Source of the DNA: Ceratopteris richardii
Lineage: Eukaryota > Streptophyta > Polypodiopsida > Polypodiales > Pteridaceae
Reading direction: 5' to 3'
NCBI GenBank assembly: GCA_020310875.1
Contig: CM035406.1
Span: 81,754,355-81,818,354, forward strand
DNA: 64,000 bases
The notes beneath the pieces are model-generated. The model saw only the letters and a program-made list of their open reading frames with translations. It had not been told where the DNA came from and searched no databases. The translations under genes and the position numbers were made by a program. This document shows, in pieces, positions 34,820 through 49,903 of this stretch (positions are counted from its first letter, which is position 1; every line of letters begins with the position of its first letter).

Positions 34820-37800
34820 GCTCCCCCTCAAGCCAAACACTTTGGCTTAAGTCTTCATCTTCTTCATCTTTAGTCTTCAATCACATCCTGCAATTCAATC
34901 ATGGATTTAAATCTGCATAACTTGTTTCCATCCAATGCTTTAGTGAGTAAATCTGCACATTGCATATTAGTAGACACATAAGTCAATTGTATATCTTTGC
35001 TTAGTAACTTCTACCTCACATAGTGGTAATGAACCTCTATGTGTTTGGTTCTGGCATGATATACTGGATTAGCTGCAAGGTGAAGAGAGCTAGTGTTATC
35101 TCCAAATATGATTGGTGGCCTTATATATAGGCCTAACTCTGTATATAGAAGCTTCAACAGATAGCTTCTTGAGTGGCATTGGCAAGCCCTCTATACTCTG
35201 CTTCAGTGGATGACAATGCCACTGTAGGTTGTTTCTTGGCTGACCAAGAAATAGGCGTATCTCCTGCAAAACAACTGTAACTTGATGTGCTCCTCCTATC
35301 ATCCTTGCATCCTGCCCAATCTGCATCTGAATAAACTTTAATGTCAATATCTGATGTATAAGGAAAGTACAAACCATGATTCTGAGTTCCCTTCAAGTAC
35401 TTCAAGATCTTCTTTGCTGCCTCTAGGTGAGGTACCCTTGGTTTGTGCATGAATTGACTAAGCACACTAACTCCATATGCTATGTCAATTCTTGTCAAGG
35501 TAGCATAGTTCAAACTACCTACCATGCTTTGATATCCTCTAATGTCTTGTAATTCATCTCCTTCATGAGCACTTAGCTTTAGGTTGACCTCCATTGGAGT
35601 AGTAGATACTTTAGCATCCTGCAAACCAAACTTCTTGACCATATCCTGTACATACTTCTTTTGAGTGATATATATACCTGAGTTGGTGTAGACTAACTCA
35701 AGACCTAAGAAGTACTTCAATAATCCAAGATCATTGATCTTGAATTCCTTCATCATCTGTCCTTTGATGTGTCTAATACCATTTACATCATTGCCTGTAA
35801 TGATGATGTCATCAACATAAACACACAAGTAGATTACCTCTGTACTACTTCTCTTTATGAACAGAGAAGTATCAGCTTTACTCATCACAAATCCTTGGTC
35901 TTGGAGATAGGTTGTCAACCTGTAGTTCCATGCTCTAGGTGCCTGCTTCAAACCATATAGAGCCTTCTTCAATTTACAAACATAGTTTACCTTCTTGGGA
36001 TCTTCATAGCCAGGTGGTTGTGACATGTAGACTTCTTCAGATATCCACCCATTCAAGAAAGCATTCTTAACATCTAATTGGTACATGTTCCAATTCTTGG
36101 ATGCAGCTACACTCACCAATATTCTGATAGTTGGCATCTTAGCCACAGGAGAAAATGTCTCCTCATAATCAATGCCTTGGGTTTGTGCAAAACCCTTGGC
36201 TACCAACCTAGCTTTGTACCTGTTTATTGTTCCATCTGAATTCCTCTTTAGCTTGTAGATCCATCTGGATCCTATCACCTTCATAGAGTCTTTCTTGGGT
36301 ACCAAGTCCCAAGTATCACTCTCCTTGAGAGCTTCCAATTCTTCATCCATAGCTTCTTTCCATTCTGGTTTGGTGATTGCTTCTTCATAGGTACCTGGTT
36401 CTTCATTCAACAAATCCGTTGCAAGATATACAGAATGTTTAGTTACAAGTGATGTGTCATACCCAAATCTGATAGGCTTCTTCTTTTCTCTCTGAGATCT
36501 CCTTATTGCTTGAGTTGAGGATTCTGGTGTATCCTCTAGCTTTTTTATCTTCATCTTTCCTTTGGACTTCCATGCCTTGAATTCCTCAATGTTAATTGTA
36601 TCATCATCATCTGAGCTTGATTCATCTTTGTGGATTGGTTCCTCCTTGGTGAGCTTTGGGAAATCTTCTTCCATATCATAGGGTAGACTAACCTTCCTGC
36701 ATTCATTCTCATACCATGAGTCATTCTCATCAAAGATGACATCTCTGCTTACCTTGAAGCCTTTGTTTGTTGGGTTGTAGAATCTGTATCCCTTTTGGTT
36801 CAAATCATAACCAATGAAGATACACTTTTCAGCTTTAGGATCTAGCTTTCCCCTTACCTGTGAGGGAATATGCACATATGCTACACAACCAAAGATTTTG
36901 CAATGATCCAGAGAGGGTCTCTTACCATGCCAAGCTTCATATGGTGTCATGCCATCAAGTGATTTGGATGGCAACCTGTTTATGAGATAGGTGGCAGTGG
37001 AAACACTCTCTGCCCAAAGACAATTTGGCAACTTCTTTTCATTAAGCATAGACCTAGTTGTTTCTACAATGAGTCTATTCCTTCTTTCAGCTACCCCATT
37101 TTGTTCAGGTAAGTACCTTGTAGTAACCTCCCTTTTGATGCCTCTTTCTTGCAAGAAATCTTCAAACTCATTGGAGAAGTATTCTCCTCCACCATCTGAC
37201 CTTAGCCTCTTCAAGCTTCTTCCTGTTTGGTTTTCAACAAGTTCAAGATACCTCTTGAAACAATTAAACACTTCATCTTTATGCTTCATAAAGTATAAGA
37301 TGGTCCATCTGCTATAATCATCAATGAAGGACACATAATACCTTGAACCTGAAATGGAAGGGTCCTTGCTAGGTCCCCAAACATTTGTGTGTACCAAGTA
37401 TAGGTAGTCTTCATGCATGAAACCTTTCCTTGAATAGGGCAACCTGTGAGACTTACCAAACTGACATGCTCCACATTTGTAAATCATGTGTTGCTTGGAT
37501 ACATTAGGTATCCCAAGCACACATTGATCCCTGCACATTTGTTTTAGGGTTCTTTCACCTATGTGACCTAACCTCTTGTGCCATATTTCTAACTCTGAAA
37601 GTGTTTGATCCTTGTAATTATACAAAGCAATGTTCTTGGTGTCTTCTAGCTCAAAACTAAACAATCTACTTGATTTTTCTCCCTTGGCTATCCTTCTGAA
37701 TCCATGTCTTGGGTCCTCCACATATGCTCCATGTTGTGTGAATCTTACCTGCAAACCTTTCTCCACAATCTGGCCAACACTCATTAGATTCTTGGTGATG

Positions 37801-39120
37801 GTTGGTACATAGAGTACCCTGCTCAATAGGTTCTGGTTACCATCACATGTCTTCACATTTCCAATCTTAACAACAGAATGTTTAGTATCATCACCTGTTT
37901 GTACCTGATGTTTGCCCTTGGGTTCTTCCAAATCAAAAAGTAGTGCCACATTGCCAGCTACATGGTTAGAACATCCTGAGTCAATATAAAATAAATGATC
38001 ATCATTTGTACCTGCCTTGGAGGTCATATTCATGATCAATAGGGAGTAATCTTGCTCCTCTGTGTAATTGTTGTAGTCGCTTCTATTTCTGAATCCACCT
38101 TGGTAGTTACCATTGTGGTTGTGGTTGTAATTGTTGTTGTATTGATTGTTGTATCCATTGTAGCCTTGGTGTTGGTTGAATCTGCCTCTCCCTTGAGAGT
38201 ATCCACCTCTTGAGTAGCCTCTTCCTCTCTGATTCTTGTAGTTCTTGTAGCGTTCATCTGTGGTATGATTGGACAATCCACAAATGTTGCATGGTGATGA
38301 GTTGTAGGGTCTCCCCCTACCTGACTTACCTCCTCTGCCCCTGCCTCTTGATGATCTACCTCTCCCTGCATAATTAGCTTGGGAGGTAGAGCCTTCTTCA
38401 TCCTGTTTCTTCCCTTTACCTTTATCCTTAGCTTTCTTATCAGTATAGAGAGCAGAGGGGTTGTACCTTTTCATTGATCTCCTGCCTTTGTAAACTTTGC
38501 TTCATGTGTGAATAGTTGGCCCATGAGTGTTGTGAGATCTGGGGTATGCATGTCCATATAGAGGTCCATTGCAGTGGTGAAACTTTCCCACTTATCATCT
38601 GCCTTGAGTCCATTTGTTACTTGCCTGGCTATTTGCTCCTCTTCAATCTCCTCTCCAATGCTTGCTAATTGGTCTGCCACATCTTTAATCTTGGTCATAT
38701 ACTCTGAGACTGATTGCTTGGGCTGCTTCCTAAGGGTTGTGAATTCAATCCACAGTTGATTCTTCCTAGCCCTTGTGTTGGAAGAAAAGTATGTTGACAA
38801 GGTTTCCCAAGTCTCTTGGGAAGTCTTACAATTCCTTACATGAGGTAAAAGAAAGTGAGATATAGAGATAAGAAGGTAAGACCTTGCCAAAGCATCTTTT
38901 GCACACCATTGGTTGAGCCTCTCATGTTCATCCTTGGTGGGTAGTCCTCTAGTTTTGAATGAGGGAAATTCCTCATCTCCTGATATGTATCCAAATAAGC
39001 TCCTTCCTTGTAGATAGGTCTTCATCGTTAGAGACCAAGCTTGGTAATTGTTCCTGTCCAATTTGGCAATGAATGAAGGAAAACCATCTCCCATGTCTAC
39101 CTTATTTGCTCTGATACCAC
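34820..39120 (-). mobile_element. Array A unit 3 internal region
   Basis: Same parts and order as unit 1. It carries the unit 1-3 variant AGGCGTATCTCC in RNase H but is intermediate elsewhere, sharing CTCTGTATATAG with units 4-6. About two breaks. Confidence 0.93.
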
Positions 39121-40213
39121 AGTTGGGAGTGATGGTTGGATTCACTCAAGAGATTGAGTTGAAGCTGCTAGACCTGCTTTGCTCCAGCCCTTCTTTGCTT
39201 CAGATATGCTTAGTAGACTCTTTGAGCTTCCAAATGATACCAAAATATGCTATATGTACTTTGGAAAAGGTTTGAGTAATGATTAGATCAAAACAGGTAA
39301 GTTTGCACTTCACTAGACTTGAAAACTTTTTATTTTGATCTTGATACCTGCTCAGTCTTTCACTCAGTGTGACCAGCACACTAACAATTGATCTAATTCC
39401 TTCTGGACATATTAAATTAGCTTAGCAAGCTACCATTTGCAAGTGGAATAAGATAAAATGATGGACTATACTCAGAGAAACATGTATAGCAAAAATATAT
39501 GTACCCCCGACTTTTTAGGAACTCTGCAGAAAAATACCAGAGACCAGTTCGATGGTGATTTCTCAACAATGGCTGAACCAATGTGCTTTGAATCCAATGT
39601 ATGCGTATAGACGACGACTTTGAGCTGAATCCAATGTGCTTTGAATCACTTGATTTGGTTCAGTAGATCCTGAGATATGCCCTGTTGAAGTTGACAGACT
39701 TGGAGATGATAACTCAGAGAAACCAGAGATTATGAATGTAATGATATGTATTAATTCACATTGATGTACATTCCCATTGACATGATAAACATTGTCAAAT
39801 GGTACTCAAAGGTGTAGGCTATGAAAGAGTCCTCACACACTCAAATGTTGATGCAAGGTTGCCTCGGGATCTGAGCTAAGTGGACAAGCTAACCCGCGAC
39901 TTTTTTGATTGTGTCTTTTATAGAAGTTGAGTTGAGATTTGAATTTGAATTCAAATTCAAATCTCCTTCAATCACTCCTCTAAAAGTAGGGAGATATTCT
40001 CTCCAATTACACCATCCAAATTCCACGACTCTAATCAGTTAGGTGTGTATACATAATGCCAAGTCATTTAGACTTTTACAAGAAGTAAAAAATGTAATAA
40101 CACATAGGCAAGTGTTCCTATGGTTCTAGCTTCACATAGTGATATCCTTCAAGGGTTCCAAGCCCATCTTCCAAAGTTCCAAGCCAAGTGTGAAGGCTTG
40201 AAATGCACCAACA
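39121..40213 (-). repeat. Array A LTR 4 (shared)
   Basis: 1,093 bp. It is slightly longer than the others, with a locally reworked patch near 39575-39615 that looks copied from neighbouring LTR sequence. Palindrome at 39934-39965. Flanked by a primer-binding site and a polypurine tract. Confidence 0.94.
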
Positions 40214-43200
40214 GCTCCCCCTCAAGCCAAACACTTTGGCTTAAGTCTTCATCTTCTTCATCTTTAGTCTTCAATCACATCCTGCAATCCAATCATGGAT
40301 TTAAATCTGCATAACTTGTTTCCATCCAATGCTTTAGTGAGTAAATCTGCACATTGCATATTAGTAGACACATAAGTCAATTGTATATCTTTGCTTAGTA
40401 ACTTCTCCCTCACATAGTGGTAATGAACCTCTATGTGTTTGGTTCTGGCATGATATACTGGATTAGCTGCAAGGTGAAGAGAGCTAGTGTTATCTCCAAA
40501 TATGATTGGTGGCCTTATATATAGGCCTAACTCTGTATATAGAAGCTTCAACCAGATAGCTTCTTGAGTGGCATTGGCAAGCCCTCTATACTCTGCTTCA
40601 GTGGATGACAATGCCACTGTAGGTTGTTTCTTGGCTGACCAAGAAATAGGCTTATCTCCTGCAAAACAACTGTAACTTGATGAGCTCCTCCTATCATCCT
40701 TGCATCCTGCCCAATTTGCATCTGAATAAACTTTAATGTCAATATCTAATGTATAAGGAAAGTACAAACCATGATTCTGAGTTCCCTTCAAGTACTTCAA
40801 GATCTTCTTTGCTGCCTCTAGGTGAGGTACCCTTGGTTTGTGCATGAATTGACTAAGCACACTAACTCCATATGCTATGTCAATTCTTGTCAAGGTAGCA
40901 TAGTTCAAACTACCTACCATGCTTTGATATCCTGTAATGTCTTGTAATTCATCTCCTTCATGAGCACTTAGCTTTAGGTTGACCTCCATTGGAGTAGTAG
41001 ATACTTTAGCATCCTGCAAACCAAACTTCTTGACCATATCCTGTACATACTTCTTTTGAGTGATATATATACCTGAGTTGGTGTAGACTAACTCAAGACC
41101 TAAGAAGTACTTCAATACTCCAAGATCATTGATCTTGAATTCCTTCATCATCTGTCCTTTGATGTGTCTAATACCATTTACATCATTGCCTGTAATGGTG
41201 ATGTCATCAACATAAACACACAAGTAGATTACCTCTGTACTACTTCTCTTTATGAACAGAGAAGTATCAGCTTTACTCATCACAAATCCTTGGTCTTGGA
41301 GATAGGTTGTCAACCTGTAATTCCATGCTCTAGGTGCCTGCTTCAAACCATATAGAGCCTTCTTCAATTTACAAACATAGTTTACCTTCTTGGGATCTTC
41401 ATAGCCAGGTGGTTGTGACATGTAGACTTCTTCAGATATCCACCCATTCAAGAAAGCATTCTTAACATCTAATTGGTACATGTTCCAATTCTTGGATGCA
41501 GCTACACTCACCAATATTCTGATAGTTGGCATCTTAACCACAGGAGAAAATGTCTCCTCATAATCAATGCCTTGGGTTTGTGCAAAACCCTTGGCTACCA
41601 ACCTAGCTTTGTACCTGTTTATTGTTCCATCTGAATTCCTCTTTAGCTTGTAGATCCATCTGGATCCTATCACCTTCATAGAGTCTTTCTTGGGTACCAA
41701 GTCCCAAGTATCACTCTCCTTGAGAGCTTCCAATTCTTCATCCATAGCTTCTTTCGATTCTGGTTTGGTGATTGCTTCTTCATAGGTACCTGGTTCTTCA
41801 TTCAACAAATCCTTTGCAAGATATACAGAATGTTTAGTTACAAGTGATGTGTCATACCCGAATCTGATAGCCTTCTTCTTTTCTCTCTGAGATCTCCTCA
41901 TTGCTTGAGTTGAGGATTCTGGTGTATCCTCTAGCTTTTTTATCTTCATCTTTCCTTTGGACTTCCATGCCTTGACTTCCTCAATGTTAATTGTATCATC
42001 ATCATCTGAGCTTGATTCATCTTTCTGGATTGGTTCCTCCTTGGTGAGCTTTGGGAAATCTTCTTCCATATCATAGGGTAGACTAACCTTCCTGCATTCA
42101 TTCTCATACCATGAGTCATTCTCATCAAAGATGACATCTCTGCTTACCTTGAAGCCTTTGTTTGTTGGGTTGTAGAATCTGTATCCCTTTTGGTTCAAAT
42201 CATAACCAATGAAGATACACTTTTCAGCTTTAGGATCTAGCTTTCCCCTTACTTGTGAGGGAATATGCACATATGCTACACAACCAAAGATTTTGCAATG
42301 ATCCAGAGAGGGTCTCTTACCATGCCAAGCTTCATATGGTGTCATGCCATCAAGTGATTTGGATGGCAACCTGTTTATGAGATAGGTGGCAGTGGAAACA
42401 CTCTCTGCCCAAAGACAATTTGGCAACTTCTTTTCATTAAGCATAGACCTAGTTGTTTCTACAATGAGTCTATTCCTTCTTTCAGCTACCCCATTTTGTT
42501 CAGGTAAGTACCTTGTAGTAATCTCCCTTTTGATGCCTCTTTCCTGCAAGAAATCTTCAAACTCATTGGAGAAGTATTCTCCTCCACCATCTAACCTTAG
42601 CCTCTTCAAGCTTCTTCCTGTTTGGTTTTCAACAAGTGCAAGATACCTCTTGAAACAATTAAACACTTCATCTTTATGCTTCATAAAGTATAAGATGGTC
42701 CATCTGCTATAATCATCAATGAAGGACACATAATACCTTGAACCTGAAATGGAAGGGTCCTTGCTAGGTCCCCAAACATTTGTGTGTACCAAGTGTAGGT
42801 AGTCTTCATGCATGAAACCTTTCCTTGAATAGGGCAACCTGTGAGACTTACCAAACTGACATGCTCCACATTTGTAAATCATGTGTTGCTTGGATACATT
42901 AGGTATCCCAAGCACACATTGATCCCTGCACATTTGTTTTAGGGTTCTTTCACCTATGTGACCTAACCTCTTGTGCCATATTTCTAACTCTGAAAGTGTT
43001 TGATCCTTGTAATTATACAAAGCAATGTTCTTGGTGTCTTCTAGCTCAAAACTAAACAATCTACTTGATTTTTCTCCCTTGGCTATCCTTCTGAATCCAT
43101 GTCTTGGGTCCTCCACATATGCTCCATGTTGTGTGAATCTGACCTGCAAACCTTTCTCCACAATCTGGCCAACACTCATTAGATTCTTGGTGATGGTTGG

Positions 43201-44515
43201 TACATAGAGTACCCTGCTCAATAGGTTCTGGTTACCATCACATGTCTTCACATTTCCAATCTTAACAACAGAATGTTTAGTATCATCACCTGTTTGTACC
43301 TGATGTTTGCCCTTGGGTTCTTCCAAATCAAAAAGTAGTGCCACATTGCCAGCTACATGGTTAGAACATCCTGAGTCAATATAAAATAAATGATCATCAT
43401 TTGTACCTGCCTTGGAGGTCATATTCATGATCAATAGGGAGTCATCTTGCTCCTCTGTGTAATTGTTGTAGTCGCTTCTATTTCTGAATCCACCTTGGTA
43501 GTTACCATTGTGGTTGTGGTTGTAATTGTTATTGTATTGATTGTTGTATCCATTGTAGCCTTGGTGTTGGTTGAATCTGCCTCTCCCTTGAGAGTATCCA
43601 CCTCTTGAGTAGCCTCTTCCTCTCTGATTCTTGTAGTTCTTGTAGCGTTCATCTGTGGTATGATTGGACAATCCACAAATGTTGCATGGTGATGAGTTGT
43701 AGGGTCTCCCCCTACCTGACTTACCTCCTCTGCCCCTGCCTCTTGATGATCTACCTCTCCCTACATAATTAGCTTGGGAGGTAGAGCCTTCTTCATCCTG
43801 TTTCTTCCCTTTACCTTTATCCTTAGCTTTCTTATCAGTATAGAGAGCAGAGGGGTTGTACCTTTTCATTGATCTCCTGCCTTTGTAAACTTTGCTTCAT
43901 GTGTGAATAGTTGGCCCATGAGTGTTGTGAGATTTGGGGTATGCATGTCCATATAGAGGTCCATTGCAGTGGTGAAACTTTCCCACTTATCATCTGCCTT
44001 GAGTCCATTTGTTACTTGCCTGACTATTTGCTCCTCTTCAATCTCCTCTCCAATGCTTGCTAATTGGTCTGCCACATCTTTAATCTTGGTCACATACTCT
44101 GAGACTGATTGCTTGGGCTGCTTCCTAAGGGTTGTGAATTCAATCCACAGTTGATTCTTCTTAGCCCTTGTGTTGGAAGAAAAGTATGTTGACAAGGTTT
44201 CCCAAGCCTCTTGGGAAGTCTTACAATTCCTTACATGAGGTAAAAGAAAGTCAGATATAGAGTTAAGAAGGTAAGACCTTGCCAAAGCATCTTTTGCACA
44301 CCATTGGTTGAGCCTCTCATGTTCATCCTTGGTGGGAAGTCCTCTAGTTTTGAATGAGGGCAATTCCTCATCTCCTGATATGTATCCAAATAAGCTCCTT
44401 CCTTGTAGATAGGTCTTCATCCTTAGAGACCAAGCTTGGTAATTGTTCCTGTCCAATTTGTCAATGAATGAAGGAAAACCATCTCCCATGTCTACCTTAT
44501 TTGCTCTGATACCAC
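40214..44515 (-). mobile_element. Array A unit 4 internal region
   Basis: Best-preserved unit: one very long stretch covers the Gag tail, protease, integrase, reverse transcriptase and RNase H in order, with about one break overall. It shares the AAGTGTAGG variant in integrase with unit 5 and AGGCTTATCTCC in RNase H with units 5 and 6. Confidence 0.93.
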
Positions 44516-45601
44516 TGTTGGGAGTGATGGTTGGATGCACTCAAGAGATTGAGTTGAAGCTGCTAGACCTGCTTTGCTCCAGCCCTCCTTTGCTTCAGAT
44601 ATGCTTAGTAGACTCCTTGAGCTTCCAAATGATACCAAAATATTCTATATGTACTTTGGAAAAGGTTTGAGTAATGATTAGATCAAAACAGGTAAGTTTG
44701 CACTTCACTAGACTTGAAAACTTTCTATTTTGATCTTGATACCTGCTCAATCTTTCACTCAGTGTGACCAGCACACTAACAATTGATCTAATTCCTTCTG
44801 GACATATTAAACTAGCTTAGCAAGCTACCATTTGCAAGTGGAATGAGATAAAATGATGGACTATACTCAGAGAAACATGTTTAGCAAAAATATGTACCCC
44901 CGACTTTTTAGGAACTCTGCAGAAAAATACCAGAGACCAGTTCGATGGCGATTTCTCAAAAATGGCTGAACCAATTGACTTCAAACTTTGTATGTGTATA
45001 GACGACTTTGAGCTGAAGCCAATGTTCTTTGAATCACTTGATTTGCTTCATAAAATCCTGAGATATGCCATGTTGAAGTTGACAGACTTGGAGATGATAA
45101 CTCAGAGAAACCAGAGATTATGAATGTAATGATATGTATTAATTCACATTGATGTACATTCCCATTGACATGATAAACATTGTCAAATGGTACTCAGAGG
45201 TGTAGGCTATGAAAGAGTCCTCACACACTCAAATGTTGATGCAAGGTTGCCTCGGGATCTGAGCTAAGTGGACAAGCTAACCCGCGACTTTTTTGATTGT
45301 GTCTTTTATAGAAGTTGAGTTGAGATTTGAATTTGAATTCAAATTCAAATCTCCTTCAATCACTCCTCTAAAAGTAGGGAGATATTCTCTCCAATTACAC
45401 CATCCAAATTCCAGGACTCTAATCAGTTAGGTGTGTATACATAATGCCAAGTCATTTAGACTTTTACAAGAAGTAAAAAATGTAATAACACATAGGCAAG
45501 TGTTCCTATGGTTCTAGCTTCACATAGTGATATCCTTCAAGGGTTCCAAGCCCATCTTCCAAAGTTCCAAGCCAAGTGTGAAGGCTTGAAATGCACCAAC
45601 A
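44516..45601 (-). repeat. Array A LTR 5 (shared)
   Basis: 1,086 bp, flanked by a primer-binding site on the left and a polypurine tract on the right. Palindrome at 45322-45353. Confidence 0.95.
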
Positions 45602-48600
45602 GCTCCCCCTCAAGCCAAACACTTTGGCTTAAGTCTTCATCTTCTTCATCTTTAGTCTTCAATCACATCCTGCAATCCAATCATGGATTTAAATCTGCAT
45701 AACTCGTTTCCATCCAATGCTTTAGTGAGTAAATCTGCACATTGCATATTAGTAGACACATAAGTCAATTGTATATCTTTGCTTAGTAACTTCTCCCTCA
45801 CATAGTGGTAATGAACCTCTATGTGTTTGGTTCTGGCATGATATACTGGATTAGCTGCAAGGTGAAGAGAGCTAGTGTTATCTCCAAATATGATTGGTGG
45901 CCTTATATATAGGCCTAACTCTGTATATAGAAGCTTCAACCAGATAGCTTCTTGAGTGGCATTGGCAAGCCCTCTATACTCTGCTTCAGTGGATGACAAT
46001 GCCATTGTAGGTTGTTTCTTGGCTGACCAAGAAATAGGCTTATCTCCTGCAAAACAACTCTAACTTGATGTGCTCCTCCTATCATCCTTGCATCCTGCCC
46101 AATCTGCATCTGAATAAACTTTAATGTCAATATCTGATGTATAAGGAAAGTACAAACCATGATTCTGAGTTCCCTTCAAGTACTTCAAGATCTTCTTTGC
46201 TGCCTCTAGGTGAGGTACCCTTGGTTTTTGCATGAATTGACTAAGCACACTAACTCCATATGCTATGTCAATTCTTGTCAAGGTAGCATAGTTCAAACTA
46301 CCTACCATGCTTTGATATCCTGTAATGTCTTGTAATTCATCTCCTTCATGAGCACTTAGCTTTAGGTTGACCTCCATTGGAGTAGTAGATACTTTAGCAT
46401 CCTGCAAACCAAACTTCTTGACCATATCCTGTACATACTTCTTTTGAGTGATATATATACCTGAGTTGGTGTAGACTAACTCAAGACCTAAGAAGTACTT
46501 CAATAATCCAAGATCATTGATCTTGAATTCCTTCATCATCTGTCCTTTGATGTGTCTAATACCATTTACATCATTGCCTGTAATGATGATGTCATCAACA
46601 TAAACACACAAGTAGATTACCTCTGTACTACTTCTCTTTATGAACAGAGAAGTATCAGCTTTACTCATCACAAATCCTTGGTCTTGGAGATAGGTTGTCA
46701 ACCTGTAATTCCATGCTCTAGGTGCCTGCTTCAAACCATATAGAGCCTTCTTCAATTTACAAACATAGTTTACCTTCTTGGGATCTTCATAGCCAGGTGG
46801 TTGTGACATGTAGACATCTTCAGATATCCACCCATTCAAGAAAGCATTCTTAACATCTAATTGGTACATGTTCCAATTCTTGGATGCAGCTACACTCACC
46901 AATATTCTGATAGTTGGCATCTTAGCCACAGGAGAAAATGTCTCCTCATAATCAATGCCTTGGGTTTGTGCAAAACCCTTGGCTACCAACCTAGCTTTGT
47001 ACCTGTTTATTGTTCCATCTGAATTCCTCTTTAGCTTGTAGATCCATCTGGATCCTATCACCTTCATAGAGTCTTTCTTGGGTACCAAGTCCCAAGTATC
47101 ACTCTCCTTGAGAGCTTCCAATTCTTCATCCATAGCTTCTTTCCATTCTGGTTTGGTGATTGCTTCTTCATAGGTACCTGGTTCTTCATTCAACAAATCC
47201 TTTGCAAGATATACAGAATGTTTAGTTACAAGTGATGTGTCATACCCAAATCTGATAGGCTTCTTCTTTTCTCTCTGAGATCTCCTCATTGCTTGAGTTG
47301 AGGATTCTGGTGTATCCTCTAGCTTTTTTATCTTCATCTTTCCTTTGGACTTCCATGCCTTGAATTCCTCAATGTTAATTGTATCATCATCATCTGAGCT
47401 TGATTCATCTTTCTGGATTGGTTCCTCCTTGGTGAGCTTTGGGAAATCTTCTTCCATATCATAGGGTAGACTAACCTTCCTGCATTCATTCTCATACCAT
47501 GAGTCATTCTCATCAAAGATGACATCTCTGCTTACCTTGAAGCCTTTGTTTGTTGGGTTGTAGAATCTGTATCCCTTTTGGTTCAAATCATAACCAATGA
47601 AGATACACTTTTCAGCTTTAGGATCTAGCTTTCCCCTTACCTGTGAGGGAATATGCACATATGCTACACAACCAAAGATTTTGCAATGATCCAGAGAGGG
47701 TCTCTTACCATGCCAAGCTTCATATGGTGTCATGCCATCAAGTGATTTGGATGGCAACCTGTTTATGAGATAGGTGGCAGTGGAAACACTCTCTGCCCAA
47801 AGACAATTTGGCAACTTCTTTTCATTAAGCATAGACCTAGTTGTTTCTACAATGAGTCTATTCCTTCTTTCAGCTACCCCATTTTGTTCAGGTAAGTACC
47901 TTGTAGTAATCTCTCTTTTGATGCCTCTTTCCTGCAAGAAATCTTCAAACTCATTGGAGAAGTATTCTCCTCCACCATCTAACCTTAGCCTCTTCAAGCT
48001 TCTTCCTGTTTGGTTTTCAACAAGTGCAAGATACCTCTTGAAACAATTAAACACTTCATCTTTATGCTTCATAAAGTATAAGATGGTCCATCTGCTATAA
48101 TCATCAATGAAGGACACATAATACCTTGAACCTGAAATGGAAGGGTCCTTGCTAGGTCCCCAAACATTTGTGTGTACCAAGTGTAGGTAGTCTTCATGCA
48201 TGAAACCTTTCCTTGAATAGGGCAACCTGTGAGACTTACCAAACTGACATGCTCCACATTTGTAAATCATGTGTTGCTTGGATACATTAGGTATCCCAAG
48301 CACACATTGATCCCTGCACATTTGTTTTAGGGTTCTTTCACCTATGTGACCTAACCTCTTGTGCCATATTTCTAACTCTGAAAGTGTTTGATCCTTGTAA
48401 TTATACAAAGCAATGTTCTTGGTGTCTTCTAGCTCAAAAGTAAACAATCTACCTGATTTTTCTCCCTTGGCTATCCTTTTGAATCCATGTCTTGGGTCCT
48501 CCACATATGCTCCATGTTGTGTGAATCTGACCTGCAAACCTTTCTCCACAATCTGGCCAACACTCATTAGATTCTTGGTGATGGTTTGTACATAGAGTAC

Positions 48601-49903
48601 CCTGCTCAATAGGTTCTGGTTACCATCACATGTCTTCACATTTCCAATCTTAACAACAGAATGTTTAGTATCATCACCTGTTTGTACCTGATGTTTGCCC
48701 TTGGGTTCTTCCAAATCAGAAAGTAGTGCCACATTGCCAGCTACAAGCTTAGAACATCTTGAGTCAATATAAAATAAATGATCATCATTTGTACCTGCCT
48801 TGGAGGTCATATTCATGATCAATAGGGAGTCATCTTGCTCCTCTGTGTAATTGTTGTAGTCGCTTCTATTTCTGAATCCACCTTGGTAGTTACCATTGTG
48901 GTTGTGGTTGTAATTGTTGTTGTATTGATTGTTGTATCCATTGTAGCCTTGGTGTTGGTTGAATCTGCCTCTCCCTTGAGAGTATCCACCTCTTGAGTAG
49001 CCTCTTCCTCTCTGATTCTTATAGTTCTTGTAGCGTTCATCTGTGGTATGATTGGACAATCCACAAATGTTGCATGGTGATGAGTTGTAGGGTCTCCCCC
49101 TACCTCACTTACCTCCTCTGCCCCTGCCTCTTGATGATCTACCTCTCCCTGCATAATTAGCTTGGGAGGTAGAGCCTTCTTCATCCTGTTTCTTCCCTTT
49201 ACCTTTATCCTTAGCTTTCTTATCAGTATAGAGAGCAGAGGGGTTGTACCTTTTGATTGATCTCCTGCCTTTGTAAACTTTGCTTCATGTGTGAATAGTT
49301 GGCCCATGAGTGTTGTGAGATCTGGGGTATGCATGTCCATATAGAGGTCCATTGCAGTGGTGAAACTTTCCCACTTATCATCTGCCTTGAGTCCATTTGT
49401 TACTTGCCTGACTATTTGCTCCTCTTCAATCTCCTCTCCAATGCTTGCTAATTGTTCTGCCACATCTTTAATCTTGGTCACATACTCTGAGACTGATTGC
49501 TTGGGCTGCTTCCTAAGGGTTGTGAATTCAATCCACAGTTGATTCTTCTTAGCCCTTGTGTTGGAAGAAAAGTATGTTGACAAGGTTTCCCAAGTCTCTT
49601 GGGAAGTCTTACAATTCCTTACATGAGGTAAAAGAAAGTCAGATATAGAGTTAAGAAGGTAAGACCTTGCCAAAGCATCTTTTGCACACCATTGGTTGAG
49701 CCTCTCATGTTCATCCTTGGTGGGTAGTCCTCTAGTTTTGAATGAGGGCAATTCCTCATCTCCTGATATGTATCCAAATAAGCTCCTTCCTTGTAGATAG
49801 GTTTTCATCCTTAGAGACCAAGCTTGGTAATTGTTCCTGTCCAATTTGTCAATGAATGAAGGAAAACCATCTCCCATGTCTACCTTATTTGCTCTGATAC
49901 CAC
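45602..49903 (-). mobile_element. Array A unit 5 internal region
   Basis: Same parts and order, closest to unit 4. About three breaks spread over the Gag and Pol parts. Confidence 0.93.
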